10,774 nt of DNA, from positions 1 to 10,774 of the forward strand of contig UQNA01000070.1 of the NCBI GenBank assembly GCA_900542195.1. Direction: 5' to 3'. Numbering within the stretch: the stretch's first letter is position 1; each line of letters begins with the position of its first letter. Position numbers and translations under genes: made by a program. The notes beneath the pieces were generated by a model. The model saw nothing but the letters and a program-made list of their open reading frames with translations, was not told the DNA's origin and did not search any database. This document shows positions 4,577-10,774 of this stretch, one piece after another. Source of the DNA: an uncultured Sutterella sp. (GTDB lineage Bacteria > Pseudomonadota > Gammaproteobacteria > Burkholderiales > Burkholderiaceae_F).

Positions 4577-7500
4577 CTTTCTCCTTCTACCTCCCAGCAC
4601 GTTCATGCAGCGGATTTTGTCCGCCCGCGTCCTTTTTCTGAATTCGTTCAGAAAAATAAGGACCGCTTGAATGCACTTAAGAGAAATTGGCCTTATGGGT
4701 CCAAGTTCTCAGAGGTACTTCATGTCGTGCGTGAAGTGCAGGCGCATCATCAGCGCCTCCCTCTTCACGAAGCTTCTGATTACGACCATGAAGAAGGAGC
4801 AATGCATTCCGCTTTGGATTTAGCTAACGAGGCTCTTGTTCTGCTTAAAGGCATTCCCGTGCATATGGATTTGCCTTTGGTTAAAAGAGAAGAACAAAAA
4901 GAACGAGTTTTCTTCTCCATTGTCCTTTGTGCATTATTTAGCAACATCGCCGACGGCGATGTGCGCTATCGCATTGACGGCTTTGATGCCAACAATAACC
5001 GTACCACTAAGAAGCCTTGTCTTCCATTAGCCCGATTCTTCGAAAAAGATCACGTAAGCGTACGTCTATGGAAAAAGGCACAGCCGGAATTCCATCTTTA
5101 TCAGTCTTATGCCTCTCGCATTCTTCATGAAGCCGGAAAGAAAGTCCTGGATAAAATTCCGGACCAAGACTTTTCCTCTTTATACGGTTTTGTCTGTGCC
5201 TTTGTAGAAAACAGAATGGAGGATGCTCAAAGTCTTGATCCGATCTTATTTGATTGTCTCTTAAGGGCTAAAAATAAAATTTCGGCCCGCAATCTTTTAC
5301 TGAATTCCGGGTATCTGGATGACCGTACGGCACCGGCTCTCAAGCCTGAAATTTCATTAATTCTTTCGGAGCTCTTTAAGAACGAATGGTCTATTGACAC
5401 GGGCGGTGCCTTACGCAACAGTATGGTTCTTTTCCATGCCGGAAAAGTTTACCTTCGCTACCCTGAGGCCTTTGCTCACATTGAGAGCAGGCTCAATGAC
5501 CGCTGGGCAGATTCTCAGCTCCCTATCAACTCAAAGGTTATTCTTTCTTATATGACCAAGAGTCAGATGGTCGAACAAGAACCCAATTCTTTGATGATAA
5601 AGCTCAAGTTCGTTGAAGAACCTGAACTTCCGGGACAAAAGACCAAGACGGTAACCGTTCAAGCCGATGCCGTTGCCCTTTCTAACCCTTCTCAGTATTT
5701 AGCAGAAGGAACCAAAACACGCGAGTATCACGAACAAGACCGTGTAAAGAACAATCTTTCCCGGCTGGTTAAGGAAAAGATTCAGTATGGAGAAAAGGAT
5801 TTAAGCGGCCTTGGACAAGAAACCTGTGTGGCTGAGTACGTTATTTCTTCAAATGGTTCTTCGAATAAACAAACCGAAAGAAGCAAAGGCTTCACAAAGC
5901 TGTTTGATGCGATTTTGCCTGTCCTTAAAAAGGATGCGGATTCAAAGAGCAAAATTAATAAAGACTCCGAGCCTAAATCTCCGGCAGAACTTGCCGTAAT
6001 TAAAGCAAAACGATCCCGAAAGGACACTCTCGTTAATCAAAAAGCGAAGGAAATCAAAACTCAGCTTTCTGAAGAGAATGTCTATCCCTACGCTGACAAG
6101 AAGGCACCCAACGCCAAGCCTGCACCCGTCGCGCAGGCCTTATCAAACTCCGAAAAAAGCGAAGCATTACAGCCTTCCCCGGAAGTTCCTTCAAGCGTTC
6201 TCCTTCCCTCCGACAAGCAAGATTCGTCTGCCGGTGCATCCTCAAATGCAGCAGCAGATAGTACGGCCGTAGCTAACGATTCTAAGTCTGCAGGCATTTC
6301 TTTAGGAAGCCGCTTAAAAGGTTTTGGAAGGAGCTTTACTGCAAAGCTTCAAGGGGCTGTTGCGTCTATTAAGAAGGTCAAGATTTTTGAATTTTCAAAA
6401 GAAGCTTCTTTAAGTGTTCCTACAGGCGACAATGTCTCGGCTGAAGAGCATGTTTACTATGTTGTCCCTACTAAAGCAGCTTCTAAAGACAAGGTTTCTT
6501 CTACGGAAGAAATAAAGGCTGCTTCAGCAGAGCCGACAGTTCACGAAGCTCCGGAGGATTCTTCCGAAACCAAGGCTTCTCAACTTTCTATGAAAGGAGC
6601 GGCACCTCTCAAACAGGCGACCGTTTCAATTGATTTTTCTTCCATTGCAAACCTTTCTGAGAAAGCTGAGCTTTCTCAGCCCCTCACCGAACCCGAAAAA
6701 AATTCCTCTTCCGAAGAAGACTCTGTTCATTCGACTCAAGAGCATAAGGACTCCTCGTGCTCTCAAAAATCATCGGGAACAAAGTCTTCTGAAGCAACTA
6801 CTGCTGTCCAAGAAAATTCCGCCACTGCTGATTCCTTAGAACCAAGTAAGGAGTCACTCACCTCCCTGGCATCTGAAGAAACTTCTTCAGCAGAAAGCAG
6901 TGTTGAAGCCCTTACAAAATCATCGAACACACCGGCTTCTAGCTCCGAGAGCTCAACAAAGCAAGTTGTCGGGAAACAGTCTGGCCAACCCGTACAAGAT
7001 AAGGTTAAAACTGAAGAAATTAGACCGTCAGCAGGACTTCAGCCCTCTGGCTTATCGAACAACACCGCTTCCTCCAAGGATGTAAATCCGAAAGGAGTAG
7101 TACCAACTGAATTTAAAGAAGAGCAAAAAGAGAACGTAAAAACCGCCAAAGCGTCTAAGGATGAAAAGCTTGCAAAAGCCCCTGTTCTGTCAGAAGAAAG
7201 CGCTAAACCTGTAAATAACAATGGAGCACAGAAGTCCGCTAGTTCCTATACAAACAAAAAGCAGTCGAAGGAACCAACAGCCCAACTGAAAACATCTTCG
7301 GCTAAAGAAAAGAACTCTGATATATCTTCCTCTGAGGTCAAGAAGTCTTCTAAACAAGAGAAAATTAAGCAAGTGCCCACTATGGGCGCAACAGCTAAGG
7401 ATGCTTCTTCCAGTAAATCTGCCAAAACAAATAAGGCTGAAAATGCTGCCAAGACTCAAGGCCAGAATAGCTCTGTTTCTTCTAAGTCAGTTTCTAATCA

Positions 7501-10117
7501 AAAAGCAGATTCTGCTGTCGCGTCCGGACAGGCTTCCAACAAGCCAAACTCAAGCACTAAGAATCAAACCGTAAATACTCACGAGGTTCCTGCTCAGAAG
7601 AAATCTGAGTCTCCAAGAGCAGAAACTAAAGACGGCAAGCCTTCGCAAAATGCTGCAAACAAAAGGAATTCTGCAAAGGCTGCTTCTGTAGGAAGCGACA
7701 AACGCGCTGTCCATAATAAAAATCAAAAACAAGGCGCTCGGCCGGCTAAGACCTCAAGTACTGAATCTAAGCCAAGGAGCAGCGAAGGAGCATCTCCTGA
7801 AGATAAAACAAGAACAGACATTCGTAATGAAGCCGTAAAACAGCACAATAAAGAAAAAGCCGCTGCCGCAAGAAAAGAAAACAAGCGAGTTAACGACATT
7901 CTTGCCGTTGCCGGCAAACCTAAAGCCGAACTCCAATGTTCCACTCCAATTACTGGAACCAAAAAGTCAAAGATCGAATCTGTGGCTGCTTCCCCTGCTA
8001 CGAGTGGTGCATCCAAACAGAAAAAAGCCGAAAGTCAATCATCTTCTTCTACTGAGAAGAATCAGCCGAAGGCGTCTTCCGGCAAAACTTCTGTCTCCTC
8101 CGAAAAAGGAAAACCTTCTGCCCCAACTGTCAACCAGGAGAAAGCAGGAGAGGGAAAAATTACTTCAGTAGAAAAAGACTTATCTGCTCAGAAGTTGTCT
8201 ACTCAAAAAATGACTACTAAGAAGTCATCTTCTGAGAAGTTGTCCCCTCAAAAGTTGACTTCTGTGGAATCGTCTACTCAGAAGGTATCTTCTCAAAAGC
8301 CAACTACTGAAGGCAAGGCCACAGGAACCCCTTCTACTGAAATTCATTCTTCTCAGAAGTCTGCTTCTGCAAAGGAGATGAACGCAAGCCAGAAGGGTGC
8401 CAATGGAATCTCTCCTTCTTTGCTGTCTCCTGCGCAAGAGTTTTCTTCTAAACAGGAAACGTCTCCTGGGCAGAAGCCATCTTCTAATGGAGCTCTTCTT
8501 TCCCGGGAAACCGTTTCAGCGGAATCGGTCTCCCCTTCTCCGACCTCCTGTACATCTCCTCAGACTACCTCTGCAGGAGAGAGCGCATCTTCTATTGAAA
8601 ACAAAACGGTAGAAAACGCACAAGAAGAGGCTAAAGAAAAAGAAGATTTCTCCTCCCAGAAGCTGTCCCCTTCACAGGAGAAGGCATCTGCCGATAATAT
8701 CTCTTTGGACGAAGAAGATTCTTCTGAGAAACAAACATCTTCAGGGAAGCGCTTACTTACTTCTTCAAACCTCCCTTCCGGGAAAGTGTCTGTCCCGGTA
8801 GAACCGTTGTCTACTGCTTTCATTAATTCCATTAATGAGGAAAAGAAGACTTCCACAGAAGAGAAGACGCTAGAGGAGACTACCATAGAAGAGAAGCCTG
8901 TCTCAGATAAGCCGGCTGCAGAGAAGTCTGCAGCGAAGAAGATAACCGAGGAGAAGACACCTTCTCAAGAAAATTCTTCTCCTGAAGTCTTGCCTATTTC
9001 TTTAAGAGACAACTCTACGGTAGACGAAGTCCGCCCTCTTCCTCCTCCCCTTTTCAAGGAGGAGCATCCTGTCGGCGTAGGTCATCCTACTGCTTCTGAG
9101 GAGGCAGAACTGCCCTCTCCCTCCTATGGCCTCCTCCTCTCCTCTTCTTTAGAAGCACCCTCTCGATCAGAAGAACAGGAAGAGGTTTGCCTTGCGCAGA
9201 TTCAAAAGGAAGAAAAGCCCTCTTCCGTTGCGAGCATCGTATCCGACAAAAACCGAGTAAAGAAAAAATTTATCTGCCCACAAGACACTGAACTTCAGTT
9301 GCCTTCAAAGCCCTTGCTCCTTTGTGCTCCGGCATCTCTTCCCATTGAAGAACAAAAATCTGCCGTCGACAGTCGAGAAGCTGAAGCCAAGTCTGATTCA
9401 GACAAGATTTCCCTTGAAGAAGGGCTGGCTCAATTGTTTTCCATGGATGTGAAGGATTTCTTTTCCGAGGATTCGGAAGCCGACGCTGATTTAAACAGAA
9501 CTGCAAAGGGGCAAGCCAGCGCACCGGCTGTGGCAAAAGCAATCAAGGAATTCATACCGGACCCGAACAATCCGTTGGTAGCTAAAGGAGCTCAGTTCAT
9601 TTATTCAGTTTCGGACGATGAGATATCGGACGACGCAGAACTTCGCTCAAACCGTTCTGCAAAGGCTGAAAGATCTAAAGTCCAAGCAGGCTCATCTTGC
9701 GGCCCCAACAAATTATCTGAAGGAGCGGCCAAAGCCGGTCACGCGTCCGCGAAAACGTCCGTTGATCCTACTTTAGGAGATCAATGCGTAATCACGCGTA
9801 CTCATATGTTTGGGTCTTCTTCGGCAGGAAGAGAATACAAAAGCGGAATACTGACCATCAGAGCTGATGTTGCAAAGCTGACAACTCCGGAGACTTCAGA
9901 ACCGGCCAAACCACATACCGGCAAGAAAACTCGTGCCCAGAAAATCAAAGAAGCTCAATTGGCAACTATTCGGGGACAAGCCAAAAAAGATGTCAGAGGA
10001 AAAGCACAGAAATCCGGTCGCAAGCCCGGGAAGAAATCTGAACCTCCGGCGCCGCTCCCCAGCAAAATTTCTCACCTGGGCATGAGTTTGTTCGTAAGCA
10101 GATTCGGATTGAAGTAA
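4574..10117 (+). CDS. Divergent MOBH (TraI_2-type) relaxase-like protein with a giant low-complexity tail
   Basis: The protein has 1847 residues, against roughly 600-1000 usual for MOBH TraI proteins. Residues 16-350 follow the TraI_2 plan. FVRPRPFSEF (15-24) matches the family's 'F-R-P-R' opening. EASDYDHEEGAMHSALD (66-82) sits where the family has E-A-H-H-H-x4-G-G-x2-x-H-x-L-E. LFSNIADG (121-128) sits where L-L-H-D-I-G-K is expected. Residues 261-346, with LPINSKVILSYM, resemble the TraI_2 C-terminal winged-helix-like domain. MOBH relaxases nick and carry the transferred strand, but here most expected His/Asp ligands are replaced, so activity is doubtful. Residues ~450-1560 are Ser/Lys/Glu/Ala/Thr-rich and probably disordered, with two pentapeptide-periodic arrays and a short ordered-looking island near 575-635. 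The last ~280 residues are more complex and include a Lys/Arg-rich stretch (~1782-1823) that could bind nucleic acid. No signal peptide or membrane segment is visible, which argues against a surface protein. Confidence 0.65.
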   Translation: MLSPSTSQHVHAADFVRPRPFSEFVQKNKDRLNALKRNWPYGSKFSEVLHVVREVQAHHQRLPLHEASDYDHEEGAMHSALDLANEALVLLKGIPVHMDLPLVKREEQKERVFFSIVLCALFSNIADGDVRYRIDGFDANNNRTTKKPCLPLARFFEKDHVSVRLWKKAQPEFHLYQSYASRILHEAGKKVLDKIPDQDFSSLYGFVCAFVENRMEDAQSLDPILFDCLLRAKNKISARNLLLNSGYLDDRTAPALKPEISLILSELFKNEWSIDTGGALRNSMVLFHAGKVYLRYPEAFAHIESRLNDRWADSQLPINSKVILSYMTKSQMVEQEPNSLMIKLKFVEEPELPGQKTKTVTVQADAVALSNPSQYLAEGTKTREYHEQDRVKNNLSRLVKEKIQYGEKDLSGLGQETCVAEYVISSNGSSNKQTERSKGFTKLFDAILPVLKKDADSKSKINKDSEPKSPAELAVIKAKRSRKDTLVNQKAKEIKTQLSEENVYPYADKKAPNAKPAPVAQALSNSEKSEALQPSPEVPSSVLLPSDKQDSSAGASSNAAADSTAVANDSKSAGISLGSRLKGFGRSFTAKLQGAVASIKKVKIFEFSKEASLSVPTGDNVSAEEHVYYVVPTKAASKDKVSSTEEIKAASAEPTVHEAPEDSSETKASQLSMKGAAPLKQATVSIDFSSIANLSEKAELSQPLTEPEKNSSSEEDSVHSTQEHKDSSCSQKSSGTKSSEATTAVQENSATADSLEPSKESLTSLASEETSSAESSVEALTKSSNTPASSSESSTKQVVGKQSGQPVQDKVKTEEIRPSAGLQPSGLSNNTASSKDVNPKGVVPTEFKEEQKENVKTAKASKDEKLAKAPVLSEESAKPVNNNGAQKSASSYTNKKQSKEPTAQLKTSSAKEKNSDISSSEVKKSSKQEKIKQVPTMGATAKDASSSKSAKTNKAENAAKTQGQNSSVSSKSVSNQKADSAVASGQASNKPNSSTKNQTVNTHEVPAQKKSESPRAETKDGKPSQNAANKRNSAKAASVGSDKRAVHNKNQKQGARPAKTSSTESKPRSSEGASPEDKTRTDIRNEAVKQHNKEKAAAARKENKRVNDILAVAGKPKAELQCSTPITGTKKSKIESVAASPATSGASKQKKAESQSSSSTEKNQPKASSGKTSVSSEKGKPSAPTVNQEKAGEGKITSVEKDLSAQKLSTQKMTTKKSSSEKLSPQKLTSVESSTQKVSSQKPTTEGKATGTPSTEIHSSQKSASAKEMNASQKGANGISPSLLSPAQEFSSKQETSPGQKPSSNGALLSRETVSAESVSPSPTSCTSPQTTSAGESASSIENKTVENAQEEAKEKEDFSSQKLSPSQEKASADNISLDEEDSSEKQTSSGKRLLTSSNLPSGKVSVPVEPLSTAFINSINEEKKTSTEEKTLEETTIEEKPVSDKPAAEKSAAKKITEEKTPSQENSSPEVLPISLRDNSTVDEVRPLPPPLFKEEHPVGVGHPTASEEAELPSPSYGLLLSSSLEAPSRSEEQEEVCLAQIQKEEKPSSVASIVSDKNRVKKKFICPQDTELQLPSKPLLLCAPASLPIEEQKSAVDSREAEAKSDSDKISLEEGLAQLFSMDVKDFFSEDSEADADLNRTAKGQASAPAVAKAIKEFIPDPNNPLVAKGAQFIYSVSDDEISDDAELRSNRSAKAERSKVQAGSSCGPNKLSEGAAKAGHASAKTSVDPTLGDQCVITRTHMFGSSSAGREYKSGILTIRADVAKLTTPETSEPAKPHTGKKTRAQKIKEAQLATIRGQAKKDVRGKAQKSGRKPGKKSEPPAPLPSKISHLGMSLFVSRFGLK
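4944..4962 (+). repeat. Compact inverted repeat within the relaxase-like domain
   Basis: ACATCGCC (4944-4951) and GGCGATGT (4955-4962) are perfect reverse complements around GAC. The stem can extend by two more pairs past a one-base bulge. It encodes NIADGDV, part of the segment where the family's HD motif would lie. It may be coincidental. Confidence 0.35.
6657..6679 (+). repeat. 23-base near-palindrome in the low-complexity region
   Basis: CTGAGAAAGCT (6657-6667) and AGCTTTCTCAG (6669-6679) are exact reverse complements around one G. As RNA it would fold into a 9-bp stem with loop CTGAG. It encodes LSEKAELSQ, and Ser/Glu/Lys codons favour such pairings, so it may simply reflect composition. 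Confidence 0.45.
8183..8392 (+). repeat. Pentapeptide (15-bp) periodic repeat array 1
   Basis: From residue 1204 the protein can be read in consecutive five-residue units of the form [S/T]-x-[Q/E/K]-K-x: SAQKL, STQKM, TTKKS, SSEKL, SPQKL, TSVES, STQKV, SSQKP. Degenerate units follow to 8347, and then SSQKS (8348-8362) and ASAKE (8363-8377) in exactly the same 15-base phase. At DNA level this gives recurring TCT-nnT-CAG-AAG blocks. The arrangement suggests in-frame expansion of a 15-bp unit followed by divergence. Confidence 0.65.
8855..8974 (+). repeat. Pentapeptide (15-bp) periodic repeat array 2
   Basis: Eight consecutive five-residue units start at residue 1428: TEEKT, LEETT, IEEKP, VSDKP, AAEKS, AAKKI, TEEKT, PSQEN. 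Lys occupies the fourth position in six of them, and GAG-AAG or GAT-AAG recurs every 15 bases. The unit is more acidic than array 1 but has the same period, which suggests a common five-residue building block. It is not in phase with array 1. Confidence 0.6.
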
Positions 10118-10125
10118 TAACGCCT

Positions 10126-10131
10126 AAAGGA
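10126..10131 (+). promoter_or_regulatory. Ribosome binding site of the last gene
   Basis: AAAGGA at 10126-10131 lies seven bases before ATG 10139-10141 and decides the start of the right-hand gene. The 21-base gap after the relaxase-like gene holds no terminator or promoter, so the two are probably co-transcribed. Confidence 0.65.
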
Positions 10132-10138
10132 CTAAAAC

Positions 10139-10774
10139 ATGACAACAGATGAAGAATTGCCGGTCCTTAACGGGATGCAGAAAAGACAACTATCCAACTT
10201 GGCCAGAACTTGCGTTCTCTATGGTCAGGGCATGGTCATTACAGCCGTGGCAAACCGGATTCAGCCTCTTAAGAGAGACAGAGTTAAAAGCAAAGTAAAC
10301 GCTTACGGTCAGGTTGTTTATAAAACCACCCGAAGAATCCTCCGGCCCGAGTATCAGCCGAGCTACGGTGAAGGAGGCTATAGAACCTTGGAAGATTTAG
10401 ACCAAAAGTATTGGTACTTCTTAGCCGACTGTCGGGCGGCGTACCGTCAGTCAAGAGCTGCAAACGAACTGCTTCATGTCGGCAATATGCGTTACTCCCA
10501 TGAAGAATTTGAACAGCTTTACAAAGCCAACCGTCCTCATAGACGTCAATGGAAAAACGATTACGTATTCGATTTAGTGAAGAGAGAAGTTAAAAAGATG
10601 GGCATAAGTGACCGTCAGCTTAAAAAAGAACAAAAGAAATTGATCGAAAGAGCTTTTAAAACTTTTTCTACATCTGAAATTTTGTTTATGCGCCGCCGCG
10701 CCCGTTGGAGAGCCACAGTCGGCGCTAACACCGAAGCTCGTGCTTTGTATTTCAACGAACAAGTTCAAAGATGG
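10139..10774 (+). CDS. 5' part of a basic protein of unknown function
   Basis: The frame from ATG 10139 stays open to the right edge, giving 212 residues with no stop. Codon use is like its neighbours and a good AAAGGA ribosome site precedes it. I do not recognise the family. The protein is strongly basic, with Lys/Arg-rich segments at 43-69 and 134-171 and the cluster FMRRRARWRA at 183-192. An aromatic patch, KYWYFLADCR, lies at 90-99. No signal peptide, membrane helix or Walker motif is visible. A coupling protein (TraD) often follows traI in MOBH elements, but these residues lack the two N-terminal membrane helices expected of one. Nucleic-acid binding is an inference from charge only. Confidence 0.7.
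   Translation, partial: MTTDEELPVLNGMQKRQLSNLARTCVLYGQGMVITAVANRIQPLKRDRVKSKVNAYGQVVYKTTRRILRPEYQPSYGEGGYRTLEDLDQKYWYFLADCRAAYRQSRAANELLHVGNMRYSHEEFEQLYKANRPHRRQWKNDYVFDLVKREVKKMGISDRQLKKEQKKLIERAFKTFSTSEILFMRRRARWRATVGANTEARALYFNEQVQRW

Noticed and set aside
8183..8974. CRISPR array
   Set aside because: The repeats are 15 bp, imperfect, in frame and without spacers, inside one long open reading frame.
6054..9542. Several open frames of 60-110 codons on both strands over the low-complexity region
   Set aside because: They arise from Ser/Lys/Glu-rich codon composition, have no ribosome sites and show no family motifs.
4574..10117. Serine-rich surface adhesin
   Set aside because: There is no signal peptide, anchor motif or membrane segment, and the N-terminus follows the TraI_2 plan.
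1..10774. tRNA or rRNA genes, insertion-sequence ends or transposase
   Set aside because: No cloverleaf, ribosomal signature, DDE-type motif or terminal inverted-repeat pair was seen on either strand.

Overview
The window reads as part of an accessory or mobile element, most likely a conjugative one (ICE or plasmid), from a bacterium with moderately AT-leaning coding DNA. A Pseudomonadota host is the best guess. It rests on the gene families: a DUF3150-type protein and a CobT-like VWA protein occur together in proteobacterial ICEs and phages, and a MOBH/TraI_2-type relaxase is typical of SXT/R391-like and related elements. No ribosomal, metabolic or other core genes are present. All genes lie on the + strand with short gaps and probably form one transcription unit.

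Layout: 1-75 is the tail of an upstream gene. 76-227 is a structured leader with four stem-loops, a possible seven-codon leader peptide and a U-tract. 228-1376 encodes a DUF3150-like protein with a strong hairpin inside its 3' end. 1442-3064 encodes a two-domain protein with an HExxH zinc-peptidase motif and a VWA domain with a complete MIDAS. 3065-3172 is a palindrome-rich spacer. 3173-4567 encodes an unrecognised 464-residue protein with a four-cysteine cluster and an unusual tail. 4574-10117 encodes an 1847-residue protein whose first ~350 residues resemble a MOBH relaxase with its expected metal-binding residues replaced. About 1,100 residues of Ser/Lys/Glu/Ala-rich low-complexity sequence and a basic C-terminus follow. 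10139 to the right edge is the 5' part of a basic protein of unknown function.

The first genes resemble the three-part module AAA+ ATPase (CobS/MoxR type) - DUF3150 - VWA (CobT type). The ATPase would be the gene cut at the left edge, but the remaining 24 residues cannot prove this. In such modules the ATPase and VWA protein are thought to act as a metal-dependent remodelling machine; its role in mobile elements is not settled. The MOBH-like gene in the same run suggests that the module serves, or is co-inherited with, DNA transfer.

The most unusual points are the relaxase-like protein with substituted signature residues and a giant tail containing pentapeptide-periodic repeats, the attenuator-like leader, and a shared hairpin plus TCACCTT element before two of the genes. 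Family assignments come from motif recognition only, with no database search.
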